A stretch of 64,000 nucleotides of DNA, taken from assembly GCF_017639205.1 (NCBI RefSeq), contig NZ_CP071139.1, positions 1,736,001-1,800,000 on the forward strand. Direction: 5' to 3'. Shown piece by piece: positions 51,222-60,876 of this stretch (the stretch's first letter is position 1; the number at the start of each line of letters is the position of its first letter). Under the pieces are notes generated by a model. It was not told the DNA's origin and searched no databases. It saw only the letters and a program-made list of their open reading frames with translations. Both the position numbers and the translations under genes were made by a program. The DNA is from Streptomyces nojiriensis. Lineage in GTDB: Bacteria > Actinomycetota > Actinomycetes > Streptomycetales > Streptomycetaceae.

Positions 51222-52838
51222 TCAGGGCCCGATCTCGAACTCGGGAGCCTTGAGGCTCTTCAGGCATGCGGTCTTCGGCGCGGCCGGGTCGTCGAAGAAC
51301 GAGACGGTGATCTCCTGCGCGCACTTCGAGGTCGCGAACACCACGTGCGGCTCGTACGGGACCGTGACGACCTTGGCCTTGCTCAGCGTGCCGGCGACGT
51401 ACGGACCGTTGTCCGCCCCGGTCTGGGAGTCGAACCCGCCCGACAGGGCGAGGGTCGGGATGTCGCCGCGCGTGACGTCCCGGATCGAAGGCGACGCCGG
51501 GGGGACGTTCCAGACGTCGCAGTCCGGGTGGAGGAAGGTGAGCTGCGGGGCCTGGGCCTTTACCGAGCGCGGGAAGGACGGGAACGTCGCCTGTCCGCCC
51601 CGCAGCGCCGCCTGCTCGGTCTCGTACGGTGTCCACTCGCTGCAGAAGACGCCGTAGGCGAGACCGTGCGCGACCCTGCCCATGGCCTGGGGGCTGAGCT
51701 TGCCGCCCGCCCACTGCCGGGCGATCCGCTGCGGCCTGCCGTGCGCCAGCTCGTCGAGCGCGGCGGGCACCTGGGGCGCCACGTGGGTGGCGGAGGTCAT
51801 CCAGTTCACCAGGGCTCCGCCGTCCAGGACGACCTTCACCGGCTTGTCGCTGCCGGGGAGGGTGACGGTCGTGGTGACCGGCTTGGCTTCGAGTTCGCGG
51901 ACGAGCCGGTCGAAGGTGGCCGACAGGTTCGGATAGCGCTTGTTGCACGCCGGCTGGTCCGCGCAGGCCTTGAACAGGCCGTCGAAGCCCTGCCGGGCGC
52001 TGCTCCAGGTCGCTGCCGACCCGGACGTGGACGGCGGCAGTATGCCGTCGATGCCCACGGAGCGCAGCCCCTCGGGGTGCAGGCGCATGTAGACCAGCGC
52101 CAGGTGGGTGCCGTAGGAGATCCCGAACAGGTTCCACTGCTTGATGCCCAGCGCCTTGCGCAGGCTCTCGTAGTCGGCGGCGCTCTCGGTGTCGTTGTAG
52201 GCGCCGAGGTCGATCCCGCGGCCCGCCAGTCGGTCGCGGCAGGCCTTCGTCGCCTCGACGTGCAGGCGTTCGGTGGACGGGGCGTCGTAGACGAGGCCGA
52301 CGGAGCGTGCGTTGAATTCGTCGATGTTGGGGCACAGGAGGTTCGGGTCGGCCGAGTACGTGCCGCGCTGGGACATGAAGATCACGTCGCGGTCGCGGTT
52401 CAGGCCGCCGTCGACGGCCATCTTCGCCTCCCCCACGGCGTCGTCGCCGGGTCCGCCCGCGAGCCACACGATGGGGTCGGATTTGGGCTTGTCGGTCGCG
52501 GCGGGGACGATCGCGACACCGAGCTCGATCGTCTTGCCGGTCGGGTCGGCGCGGTTCTCGGGGACGGTGAGCGTTCCGCAGCGGGCCTCGTCGAGCGCCT
52601 CGATCGGTTCCGGCGTCTTCGGGCAGGGGCCCGGTGCGAAGCGGGCGTCGCCCACGGTCCGGGCGACCGTGCCGATCGGCGCTTCGGGGCTGGGGCTGGG
52701 GCTGGTGTCGGTACGGGAGTCCGCGCCGGCGGGCGCGGCGAGCAGTCCGGTGACGAGGAGGCCGGTCGCCAGGCCGGCCGACGTGGCCCGCAGGCGCCGT
52801 ACGGTGCGGTGGCGACGGGTCGGTTGACGGCGTGTCAT
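51222..52838 (-). CDS. Secreted alpha/beta hydrolase (S33/TAP-like peptidase), copy 2
   Basis: 538 aa with an N-terminal signal peptide (GLATGLLVTGLLAAPAGADS). The nucleophile elbow is GISYGTH (Ser241), the acid is in LSGGFDSQTG, and the His is in VPYEPHVVF, the pattern of secreted tripeptidyl-aminopeptidase-like hydrolases of Streptomyces (alpha/beta hydrolase plus TAP-like C-terminal domain). The gene lies 12 bases after its paralogue, so they form an operon. It follows GGGAGG at the start. Cysteines are frequent and may form disulfides. Confidence 0.9.
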   Translation of the reverse strand: MTRRQPTRRHRTVRRLRATSAGLATGLLVTGLLAAPAGADSRTDTSPSPSPEAPIGTVARTVGDARFAPGPCPKTPEPIEALDEARCGTLTVPENRADPTGKTIELGVAIVPAATDKPKSDPIVWLAGGPGDDAVGEAKMAVDGGLNRDRDVIFMSQRGTYSADPNLLCPNIDEFNARSVGLVYDAPSTERLHVEATKACRDRLAGRGIDLGAYNDTESAADYESLRKALGIKQWNLFGISYGTHLALVYMRLHPEGLRSVGIDGILPPSTSGSAATWSSARQGFDGLFKACADQPACNKRYPNLSATFDRLVRELEAKPVTTTVTLPGSDKPVKVVLDGGALVNWMTSATHVAPQVPAALDELAHGRPQRIARQWAGGKLSPQAMGRVAHGLAYGVFCSEWTPYETEQAALRGGQATFPSFPRSVKAQAPQLTFLHPDCDVWNVPPASPSIRDVTRGDIPTLALSGGFDSQTGADNGPYVAGTLSKAKVVTVPYEPHVVFATSKCAQEITVSFFDDPAAPKTACLKSLKAPEFEIGP

Positions 52839-52850
52839 CTGGCCTCCCGG

Positions 52851-54419
52851 TCACTTCGGGACGATCGTGAACGGTTCGGGTTCGAGGCCGTCCACGCAGG
52901 CGGTGTCGGGCGCGGTCGGGCGAGCGAGGAACGATGCCAGGACGCGTTGCGCGCACGGCGACTGCGGGACCACCCAGTGGCCGATGCCGGGGATCTGCAC
53001 GGCGGTCGAGCGGGACAGGTCACGGGCCACGCCCTTCGCCCAACTCGCCCCGGTCTTCGCGTCGAACGTGCCGGAGATGAGGAGCGCCGGCACCGAGCTG
53101 ACCGTGGCCACCCGCTGGATCGACGCGCGGTCCGGAACGTTCCAGACCCGGCACACCGGGTACTGGAAGGGAAGTTGCGGCACCTGGGCCAGGACCGTGT
53201 CCGGCCACCCGGGGAAGGCCTTGCGCCCCGCCTTCAGCACGTCGGGTTCCGAGTACCCGGGCGCCCACTCGCTGCACGCCACGGACTCGGTCAGGCCGTG
53301 TGCGAACGCACCGGTGTTCTGGACCGAGCCGGCCGCGCGGGCCCGTGCGAAGCGCTCGGGGTTTCCGCGGCTGAGTTCGTCGAGCGCTGCGGGGAGGTCC
53401 TTGGGCCGGGGCGTGAAGGCGACGATCAGGTTCAGCAGCGCGCCCCCGTCGAGGACGACCTTGACGGGCTTTCCTCCGCCCGGCGGCGGGACGTCCAGCG
53501 TCAGGGGGTGTGCCTCCAGCTTGCGCACCTGCTCCGTCAGCATGCGGGGGAGGTCCGGGTACCGGCTCTTGCAGGCGGGCTGCGCCGCGCACGCCGCGAA
53601 GATGTGGTCGATCCCCTCGGCGGCGCTGCTCCATCCCCACGGCAGGGTCGCGGTCCGGGGAGGGGTGACCGAGTCGATCGCCACGGCGCGGATGCCCTCG
53701 GGGTGCAGGCGCAGGTAGGTGAGGGCCAGGTCGCTGCCGTAGGAGTACCCGTAGACGTTCCACCGGGGGATGTTCAGCGCCTTGCGCAGGTCGGCGAAGT
53801 CGGCGGCGTTCTCGGTGGTGTTGTAGGCGCTCAGGTCGACGCCGTCGGCCGTCAGGCGGTCGCGGCAGTCCTTCGCCGCCTTCAGCATGAGCTGTTCCGC
53901 CCGCTTCGCGTCGTAGCCCAGGCCCACGGCCTGCTCGTTGAACCGGTCGATCTCCGGGCAGGCGAGGTTCGGCCGGTCGTAGAGGTTGCCGCGCTGGGCC
54001 ATGACGATCAGTTCGCGGTCCTTGTTGAGGCCGGACCCGACGAGGAAGGGGATGTCGTCGAACGTGTCGCCGCCGGGGCCGCCGGCCATGAACACCACGG
54101 GGTCCTGGGCCGGCGTCGCGGGTGCGGCGGCCGGAATGACCGCCGCGGCGAGCTTCACGGTCCTCCCGCCCGGGCGGGAGCGGTTCTCCGGAACTTCGAG
54201 GTACCCGCACCGTGCGTGGTCGAGCGCTTCGATCGGCTCGGGCGGCTTCGGACAAGGGCCGGGCACGAACCGGGCCGGGGCGGGCGAACCGGTCGGGGCG
54301 GCCGAGGGGCCGGCGGACCGGTCGGGTGGCGGGGCGGCGCTGCTCGGTGCGGGGCCGAACGCTGCCAGGGAGACCAGAGCGGCCGCGGCGGCCACCGCGT
54401 GGAGGGCGTGCTTTGGCAT
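52851..54419 (-). CDS. Secreted alpha/beta hydrolase (S33/TAP-like peptidase), copy 1
   Basis: 522 aa, clearly a paralogue of the next gene (same spacing of motifs: GYSYGSD with Ser226, ISGTFDAKTG, GIGHWVV). The signal peptide is AVAAAAALVSLAAFGPAPSS. Residues 30-60 are a Pro/Ser/Ala linker. The two proteins keep matching Cys and motif positions, as in ARCGYLEVPENRSRPGG and the other copy's ARCGTLTVPENRADPTG. GAGGA lies upstream of the ATG. Probably an exopeptidase releasing short peptides from extracellular protein. Confidence 0.9.
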   Translation of the reverse strand: MPKHALHAVAAAAALVSLAAFGPAPSSAAPPPDRSAGPSAAPTGSPAPARFVPGPCPKPPEPIEALDHARCGYLEVPENRSRPGGRTVKLAAAVIPAAAPATPAQDPVVFMAGGPGGDTFDDIPFLVGSGLNKDRELIVMAQRGNLYDRPNLACPEIDRFNEQAVGLGYDAKRAEQLMLKAAKDCRDRLTADGVDLSAYNTTENAADFADLRKALNIPRWNVYGYSYGSDLALTYLRLHPEGIRAVAIDSVTPPRTATLPWGWSSAAEGIDHIFAACAAQPACKSRYPDLPRMLTEQVRKLEAHPLTLDVPPPGGGKPVKVVLDGGALLNLIVAFTPRPKDLPAALDELSRGNPERFARARAAGSVQNTGAFAHGLTESVACSEWAPGYSEPDVLKAGRKAFPGWPDTVLAQVPQLPFQYPVCRVWNVPDRASIQRVATVSSVPALLISGTFDAKTGASWAKGVARDLSRSTAVQIPGIGHWVVPQSPCAQRVLASFLARPTAPDTACVDGLEPEPFTIVPK

Positions 54420-54544
54420 GGGTTCTCGTTCCTCTGCCGATGTCGCCGGCGGCCCCGCCGGGCTTCGGGCGCGGCAGCGGTGTGGACGGAACGCTCGCTC
54501 TCGACGCTACCGGGTGGACCGTAGGCGCGCACGCGGGCCGCCGA

Positions 54545-56644
54545 TCACCCGGGGGGTGTCCTGTCGATGGGCTGCTCCGTCCAGATGGTCTTGCCGGTGC
54601 CGGTGAACCGGCAGCCCCAGCGGTCGGTGAGCTGGGCCACGAGGAACAGGCCCCGCCCGCCCTCGTCCGTCTCCCGTGCACGACGCAGGCGTGGCTGGGT
54701 GCTGCTGGGGTCGGACACCTCGCAGACGAGCACCCGGTCGCGGATCAGCCGGAGCCCGACCGGTCCCGCCGCGTAGCGGATGGCGTTCGTGACGAGCTCG
54801 CTGGCGACGAGTTCGGTCACGAAGCCCAGTTCGTCCAGCTGCCACTCGGAAAGCTTGCCCACCACCAGCTCACGGGCGCGCGCGACGAGCGAGAGGTCGG
54901 CGTCGAGTTGCCACTCGGCGACCTGGTCGGGCGCAAGCGTGTGGAGGCGGGCGAGCAGCAAGGCGGCGTCGTCGACGGACTCCTGAGGGCGTACTCCGTC
55001 GAAAACGGCCCGGCTGAGCTCGTCGAGCGGCAGCTTCGGGTCGGCTCCGGCGAACGAGCCCCTCAGTCTCTCCATCCCCTCCTCGATGTCGCCGCCCCGG
55101 CTCTCCACGAGTCCGTCCGTGAAGAACGCGAGCATGCTGCCGGGCCGCACGCCGAACTCCGTCACCTCGAACGGCACTCCGCCCACGCCCAGCGGCGGCC
55201 CCGGCGTCACGCGGAGGAAGACCGGCTCCCCGTCCGGCGGCAGGAGGACGGGCGGCGGATGTCCCGCGGCGGCTGCGGCGCACTGTCCCGTCACCGGGTC
55301 GTAGACGGCGTACAGGCAGGTCGCTCCCAGCACCGCCGGCTCCGAGCGCTCCGAGCGCCCCGCGTGCTCCGCGTGGGATTCGCCGGACATCTGCTCCTCG
55401 GAGAACCCGAGCACCAGGTCGTCGAGATGGGTGAGGAGCTCGCCCGGATCCAGATCGAGGTCGGCGAGGGTCTGCACCGCGGTCCGCAGGCGCGCCATGG
55501 CCGCGGTGGCTTCGAGGCCGTGGCCCACGACGTCCCCGACGACGAACGCGACGCGCAACGACGGCAGGGGGATCACGTCGAACCAGTCGCCGCCCACTCC
55601 CGAGCCGCCGCCCGCCGGCTGGTAGACGCCCACCGTTTCGGCGGCGGCGGAGTCCAGGGCCGAGCGCGGCAGCAGGCTCCGCTGCAGGGTCACCACCGAC
55701 CGGTGTTCCTTGGTGTAGCGGCGCGCGTTGTCCACGCCGAGTGCGGCCCTGGAGACGACGTCCTTCAGCAGTGCGGCGTCCTCCTCGCCGAACGCGGAAG
55801 GCAACTGACTGCGCCAGACCGTGACGCAGCCGAGGATCAGGCCTCGCGCGTAGAGCGGCATGGCCACGGAGGAGTGAGCTCCGCTCGGGACGAACAAGGG
55901 CACGGCCTTCGGATCCACGCCGAGCGCGGCCTGCAGGACGGCGACGTCCGGCACCAGCACGGGCAGCCCCTCCATGAGGGGGCGCATCAGCGTACTGTCC
56001 GTCACCGGAGGAAGCGCCTCTCCCACCGCCAGCAGCTCCTCGGCGGATATCTCCGGGCTCTGCGCGGCGGCGGTCCGGCGCAGGCGGACGTCGCCGCTGG
56101 TGCGGAAGTGCGGGGGCTCGTCGCCCACCAGCACGTTCTCGGCGATGTCCACGGTCGCCAGGTCGGCGAAATCGGGGACGAGCAGATCCACCAGGGTCTC
56201 GGCCAGCTCGATCACGTCCAGGGAGGTGCCGATGCCCGCCGCGGCGGCCTGGGAGAGCCCCGTCCGGCGTCTTCGCGCATCGCGCTCGGCGGCCTCCTCC
56301 GCCGTCTCCGCCGGAGCGATCAGGACGAGCCACTGCGTGACACCGCCCGCACCGCCCTGCGCGTGCGCCGCGAGCCGGACGACCGTGCAGACCAGCGGGC
56401 CCTTGTGACCCGCGTGATCGTCACCCGCAACGGTCATCGGGTACCCGACCGGTCCGGCATCCGTCCCGGCGCGCGGCAGTATCCCCAGCAAGGGCACACA
56501 GGTCTCGCCCGGCGGGCATTCCAGCAGCGTCGCGGCCCGCTCCGAACGGGCGATGACCAGGCCGTCGCAGTCCAGGACGACCGCTGCCGTGCCGCTGACG
56601 GAGGCCGAGGCCGGCCCCGGGCCGCGATGCTCCGGTTCACGCAT
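54545..56644 (-). CDS. GAF-SpoIIE phosphatase-HATPase signalling protein
   Basis: 699 aa. A PAS/GAF-like input region (to ~330) is followed by a SpoIIE phosphatase (GGDWFDVIPLPSLRVAFVVG, GDVVGHGLEATAAMARLRTA, FFTDGLVESRGGDIEEGMER) and an anti-sigma-type histidine kinase ATPase (ELVASELVTNAIRYAAGPVG N box; DEGGRGLFLVAQL G box) at the C-terminus. Phosphatase plus kinase in one chain is a common Streptomyces layout for control of anti-sigma antagonists. The start is ATG 56644 with GGAGG four bases before it. A possible -10, GATACT, lies 26 bases upstream. Confidence 0.93.
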   Translation of the reverse strand: MREPEHRGPGPASASVSGTAAVVLDCDGLVIARSERAATLLECPPGETCVPLLGILPRAGTDAGPVGYPMTVAGDDHAGHKGPLVCTVVRLAAHAQGGAGGVTQWLVLIAPAETAEEAAERDARRRRTGLSQAAAAGIGTSLDVIELAETLVDLLVPDFADLATVDIAENVLVGDEPPHFRTSGDVRLRRTAAAQSPEISAEELLAVGEALPPVTDSTLMRPLMEGLPVLVPDVAVLQAALGVDPKAVPLFVPSGAHSSVAMPLYARGLILGCVTVWRSQLPSAFGEEDAALLKDVVSRAALGVDNARRYTKEHRSVVTLQRSLLPRSALDSAAAETVGVYQPAGGGSGVGGDWFDVIPLPSLRVAFVVGDVVGHGLEATAAMARLRTAVQTLADLDLDPGELLTHLDDLVLGFSEEQMSGESHAEHAGRSERSEPAVLGATCLYAVYDPVTGQCAAAAAGHPPPVLLPPDGEPVFLRVTPGPPLGVGGVPFEVTEFGVRPGSMLAFFTDGLVESRGGDIEEGMERLRGSFAGADPKLPLDELSRAVFDGVRPQESVDDAALLLARLHTLAPDQVAEWQLDADLSLVARARELVVGKLSEWQLDELGFVTELVASELVTNAIRYAAGPVGLRLIRDRVLVCEVSDPSSTQPRLRRARETDEGGRGLFLVAQLTDRWGCRFTGTGKTIWTEQPIDRTPPG

Positions 56645-56677
56645 GTCGCCTCCACGCACCGTGACCTTCAGTATCGT

Positions 56678-56704
56678 CCCCGAGCGGGGCGCGGGCGACC
56701 CGCG
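56678..56704 (-). terminator. Tandem hairpins after the betaine operon
   Basis: Directly downstream of the substrate-binding protein's stop, CGCGGG/CCCGCG (56690-56704, three-base loop) and CCCC/GGGG around GAGC (56678-56689) lie next to each other. Short, but positioned as an operon terminator. Confidence 0.5.
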
Positions 56705-57691
56705 TCAGGACGGGAGCCAGGCGCGCCAGGTGGCTTCGTTCTGTTTCGCCCAGCGGGCCGCCGCTTCCCGGGGTGTCAGCTTCTCCTCGGCGATCATCAG
56801 GGCGACGTCGTTCTGCATCTCGGTCGTCCACCGGAACTTCTTCAGGAAGGCGGCGGCGTCGCCTCCGCCGGACGCGAAGCGGGCGTTGAGGAACTTCTGC
56901 AGCGGCGTGTGCGGGTAGGCGCAGGCCACCTTCCGCGGGTCGGCGTCGCAGCCCTCCTCGTAGGCGGGCAGCTCCACCTCCGTCATCGGGACCTTCTCGA
57001 ACAGCCACTGGGGCTTGTACCAGTAGCTGAGGAACGGCTTCTTCTCCTTGGCGAACTGCCTGATCTGCGTGATCTGGGCCGCCTCCGATCCGGCGAAAAC
57101 GACCTGGTAGTCGAGGTCCAGGTTCTTCACGAGTGCCTTGTCGTTCGTCACGTAGGACGGGGAGCCGTCCAGCAGCTGGCCCTTGCCGCCGCTCTCCGCG
57201 GTGCGGAACTCGGCGGCGTACTTGTCGAGGTTCTTCCAGTCGGTGACGTCCGGGTGTTCCTCGGCGAAGTACGTCGGGACGAACCAGCCGATGTGGCCGG
57301 TCACTCCGAGGTCGCCGCCCCGTTCGATCGTCGCCTTGTCGTCGATGTACCGCTTCTCCTGCTCGGGGTGGCCCCAGTCCTCCAGGATGGCGTCCACCCG
57401 GCCCTGGCTGAGCGCGTCCCAGGCGGGTACCTCGTCGATCTGGACGGTGTCCACCCGGTAGCCGAGCTCGTGCTCCAGCAGGTACTGGGCGACGGCGACG
57501 TTGGCCTGCGCGCCCACCCACGACTGCACGGACAGCGTCACCGTGCGGGAGCCCTTCGCGTCGGCGTACGGGGAGGCCTGGCGGGTCATGTCGGCGGCGC
57601 CGCAGCCCGTGAGGGCCGTCAGGGCGAGGGCGGCGGCCGCCGCGAGCGCGGCGGAGCCAGTGTTGCGTGCGGTGCGTGTGGTGCGAGCCAT
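56705..57691 (-). CDS. Glycine betaine/choline ABC transporter substrate-binding lipoprotein
   Basis: 328 aa. The lipobox LTGC puts Cys30 as the lipid anchor. OpuAC-type features: TVTLSVQSWVGAQANVAVAQ, VDAILEDWGHPEQEKRYIDD and FLSYWYKPQWLFEKVPM, with the tryptophans and tyrosines that cage the trimethylammonium group. A single base separates it from the permease gene. It captures choline or betaine for the fused permease and ATPase encoded just upstream. Confidence 0.93.
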   Translation of the reverse strand: MARTTRTARNTGSAALAAAAALALTALTGCGAADMTRQASPYADAKGSRTVTLSVQSWVGAQANVAVAQYLLEHELGYRVDTVQIDEVPAWDALSQGRVDAILEDWGHPEQEKRYIDDKATIERGGDLGVTGHIGWFVPTYFAEEHPDVTDWKNLDKYAAEFRTAESGGKGQLLDGSPSYVTNDKALVKNLDLDYQVVFAGSEAAQITQIRQFAKEKKPFLSYWYKPQWLFEKVPMTEVELPAYEEGCDADPRKVACAYPHTPLQKFLNARFASGGGDAAAFLKKFRWTTEMQNDVALMIAEEKLTPREAAARWAKQNEATWRAWLPS

Positions 57692-57692
57692 C

Positions 57693-59690
57693 TCAGGCCC
57701 CCTTTCCGGTGGGGTCGCGGCGGCCGGTCGGCTGGGTGACGCGGTCGAGCATCAGGCCGAGGCAGACGATCGCCGCGCCGGCGACCAGACCGGTCGCGAG
57801 GTCGCCCTGGGCGAGACCGAAGACCGCGTCGTAGCCGAGCGCCCCGCCGCCCACGAGGCCGCCGATGACGACCACGGCGAGGACCAGCACCACGCCCTGG
57901 TTGACGGCCAGCAGCAACGCGGGCCGCGCCAGCGGCAGTTGGACCTGGAGCAGTTGCTGCCACCCGGTCGCGCCCATCGAGCGCGCGGACTCCAGCGCGG
58001 CCGGGTCCACCGCGCGCACGCCCTGGGCCGTGATCCGCACCACCGCGGGCAGCGCGTAGACCACGGCGGCCGCGGCGGCCGGGGCGCGGCCGACACCGAA
58101 GAGGGCGACGACGGGGATCAGGTACACGAACTGCGGCATCGTCTGGAAGACGTCGAGCACCGGACGCAGGGCCCGCCCCAGGCGGGTGCTGCGGGCCGCG
58201 GCGACACCGAGGGCGAAGCCGGTCAGCAGGGTCACGGTGACGGCGGCCAGGACCTGGGACAGCGTGTCGAGCGCCGGGTCCCAGACGCCGAGGACGCCGA
58301 TCGCGGCCATCGCCAGGACGGCGGTCGCGGCGGTGCGCCAGGTGCCGATGAGCAGGGCGAGCACGCCGACGGTCAGCAGCACCGTCCACCAGGGCAGCCA
58401 CTGCAGTCCGTCGCGCAGGGGGCCCAGGACCCATGTGGTGAAGTGCCCCGCCCAGTCCGCGGTGCCGCCGACGAGGGGCACGCCGGAGTAGAGGTGGGCG
58501 GTCATCCAGTCGACCGTTCCGTTGACGGGCCCGGCGATGTCCACGGTCCACGCGTCGGGCCAGGAGAGCAGGTCGAGCAGGCGGGCTCCGACGGCGACGG
58601 CGGCGGTGACCAGGGCCGCAAGGGCCCAGCGGAGCCCGGACCGGTCGGCCGGGGCCTCGCCGATCCGCTCGCCCGCCGCGGCGGTGACCCGGTCCAGGGT
58701 GATGGCGAGCAGCACGATCGGCACACCGGCGGCGAGCGCGGCGCCGACGTCGACGGAGGCCAGTGCCTGGTAGACGCGGTCACCGAGACCGCCCGCGCCG
58801 ATGACGGACGCGATCACGGCCATCCCCAGCGCCATCATGATCGACTGGTTGACACCGAGCAGCAGCTCCTTGCGGGCCAGCGGCAGCCGGGCCGTCAGCA
58901 GCAGCTGCCTGCCGGTGGCGCCGAGGGAGGTGGCGGCCTCCACGACCCCGGCGTCCGCGTCGCGCAGCCCGAGCGCGGTGAGGCGGGCCATGGGCGGGGC
59001 CGCGTAGACGACGGTCGCGAGGACGGCGGCGGGCACGCCGATGCCGAAGACGAGGACGACGGGCAGGAGGTACGCGAAGGCCGGCAGCACCTGCATGGTG
59101 TCCAGCACGGGCCGCAGGATCCGGTGCATGCGGTCCGACAGGCCGGCGGCCAGCCCGAGGAGGCCGCCGAGCAGCACGGACGCGGCGACGGCGACCACCA
59201 TCAGGGCGAGCGTCTGCATGGCGGGCACCCACATGCCGAGCAGTCCGCACACGGAGAAGGCGGCGAGGGAGGTCAGCGCGAGCCGGACTCCCGCCGCCCG
59301 CCAGGCGAGCAGAGCGGCGGCGGCGGTGACGCCGGCCCAGCCGAGCGCGAGCAGCACCAGGTACACGGCACGGACGGACAGCACCACGATGTTGCTGACG
59401 TGCCCGAAGAAGTAGAGGAAGAGCGGGTGGCCGTCGCGGTTGTCGATGATCCAGTCACTGGTGCGCTCGAGCGGTCCCGACAGGTCGACGGAGAGCGGCG
59501 CCGGCCAGTTCCCGGCGCCCAGGAGTACCCAGCCGGCGACGAGCGCGAGCACCGCGCAGACGCCGATGAGCCGACCGCGGTGGCGCGCGAGCGAGCGCAG
59601 CGCACCGGGTCCGTCGTCGGTGGGGGGCGTGGTCGTGGTCGGAGCCGTGGTCTTGGAGCCCGGCGGGGCGGGGGTGGCCGTGGCGGTCAT
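57693..59690 (-). CDS. Glycine betaine/choline ABC permease with two fused transport domains
   Basis: 665 aa, about twice a normal OpuAB/ProW. Two complete binding-protein-dependent permease modules are in one chain; each has the EAA loop contacting the ATPase: EAATSLGATGRQLLLTARLP and ESARSMGATGWQQLLQVQLP. Each module is preceded by its own hydrophobic segment. Normal transporters use two copies of a single-domain permease, so this is an encoded dimer. The start is ATG 59690; an upstream extension in frame lacks a start context. It follows the ATPase by 61 bases. Confidence 0.9.
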   Translation of the reverse strand: MTATATPAPPGSKTTAPTTTTPPTDDGPGALRSLARHRGRLIGVCAVLALVAGWVLLGAGNWPAPLSVDLSGPLERTSDWIIDNRDGHPLFLYFFGHVSNIVVLSVRAVYLVLLALGWAGVTAAAALLAWRAAGVRLALTSLAAFSVCGLLGMWVPAMQTLALMVVAVAASVLLGGLLGLAAGLSDRMHRILRPVLDTMQVLPAFAYLLPVVLVFGIGVPAAVLATVVYAAPPMARLTALGLRDADAGVVEAATSLGATGRQLLLTARLPLARKELLLGVNQSIMMALGMAVIASVIGAGGLGDRVYQALASVDVGAALAAGVPIVLLAITLDRVTAAAGERIGEAPADRSGLRWALAALVTAAVAVGARLLDLLSWPDAWTVDIAGPVNGTVDWMTAHLYSGVPLVGGTADWAGHFTTWVLGPLRDGLQWLPWWTVLLTVGVLALLIGTWRTAATAVLAMAAIGVLGVWDPALDTLSQVLAAVTVTLLTGFALGVAAARSTRLGRALRPVLDVFQTMPQFVYLIPVVALFGVGRAPAAAAAVVYALPAVVRITAQGVRAVDPAALESARSMGATGWQQLLQVQLPLARPALLLAVNQGVVLVLAVVVIGGLVGGGALGYDAVFGLAQGDLATGLVAGAAIVCLGLMLDRVTQPTGRRDPTGKGA

Positions 59691-59751
59691 CGGTCCCACC
59701 GCCCGGCACCGGTCGTGCCGCACGGCGGCGGCCAGGTCGTATGGCCGTACA

Positions 59752-60876
59752 TCAGGCCACCGCCTTTCCCGTCCCGGCCGGTATCCCGGCGACGACACCG
59801 AGGAGTCCCGCGCGGTCGACGACGCCGAGGCACCTGCCGTCCTCGACGACCCGCGCGTTCTCGCCGGTACGGGCGACGGCCTCGATGGCCTCGTGGACGG
59901 TGGCGCTCGGGACGAGTGCCGGACCGGCCTGGGACTCGCCGATGAGTGCGGGGCGCATCGCCGAGCGGACGGTCAGCACCTGCTCGCGCGGCACGTCGCG
60001 GACGAAGTCCCTGACGTAGTCGTCGGCGGGGGCGCCGACGATCTCCTCCGGCGTGCCGAGCTGCACGATCCGGCCGTCGCGCATCAGCGCGATGCGGTCG
60101 CCCAGCTTCAGTGCCTCGTTCAGGTCGTGCGTGATGAAGACCATCGTGCGTCCCTCCTCCTGGTGCAGGCGTACGACCTCCTCCTGCATGTCCCGGCGGA
60201 TGAGCGGGTCCAGCGCGCTGAACGGCTCGTCGAACAGCAGGACCTCGGGATCCACGGCGAGTGCGCGGGCCAGGCCCACGCGCTGCTGCTGGCCGCCGGA
60301 CAACTGGCCCGGCCTGCGGTGCTCCAGGCCGTCCAGGCCGACCTTGGTGACGAACTCGGCCGCCCGGTCGCGCCGTTCGCCGCGCCCCACGCCCTGGATC
60401 TCCAGCCCGTAGGCGATGTTGTCGAGCACCGTCCGGTGCGGGAGCAGCCCGAAGTGCTGGAAGACCATGGCCGCCCGGTGCCGGCGCAGCTCGCGCAGCC
60501 GGCCGGTGTCCATGGACAGCACGTCCTCGCCGTCGATGGAGATCGTGCCCGAGGTCGGTTCGACGAGCCGGGTGAGGCAGCGTACGAGCGTGGACTTGCC
60601 CGAGCCCGACAGGCCCATGACGACGAAGACCTCGCCCTTGCGGACGTCGAAGGAGACGTCGCGGACGGCGGCGGTGCAGCCGGTGCGCTCGCGCAGCTCG
60701 GCGGCGCCGAGGGCCCCGAGCTCCTTGTCGGCGGGCACGCGGTCCGCTTTCGGACCGAAGACCTTCCACAGGCCGCGTACGGAGAAGACGGGTTCCGGTT
60801 CCGCGGAGGGCTGCGGCCCGGTCGCGGTGTCCGGCGTCGTGGTGTGCGGCGGGGTGGTGTGCGGCGGGGTGTTCAT
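59752..60876 (-). CDS. Glycine betaine/choline ABC ATPase with C-terminal CBS domain
   Basis: 374 aa. ABC motifs: Walker [10 protein letters not shown], signature [19 protein letters not shown], Walker [14 protein letters not shown] and H-loop [15 protein letters not shown]. The C-terminal ~110 residues form a CBS-type regulatory region ([20 protein letters not shown]), which senses ionic strength in the OpuAA/ProV family. The N-terminus has a His/Pro-rich repeat ([12 protein letters not shown]). The ATG overlaps the dehydrogenase stop by four bases and has GGGAGG upstream. Confidence 0.95.
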   Translation of the reverse strand: MNTPPHTTPPHTTTPDTATGPQPSAEPEPVFSVRGLWKVFGPKADRVPADKELGALGAAELRERTGCTAAVRDVSFDVRKGEVFVVMGLSGSGKSTLVRCLTRLVEPTSGTISIDGEDVLSMDTGRLRELRRHRAAMVFQHFGLLPHRTVLDNIAYGLEIQGVGRGERRDRAAEFVTKVGLDGLEHRRPGQLSGGQQQRVGLARALAVDPEVLLFDEPFSALDPLIRRDMQEEVVRLHQEEGRTMVFITHDLNEALKLGDRIALMRDGRIVQLGTPEEIVGAPADDYVRDFVRDVPREQVLTVRSAMRPALIGESQAGPALVPSATVHEAIEAVARTGENARVVEDGRCLGVVDRAGLLGVVAGIPAGTGKAVA

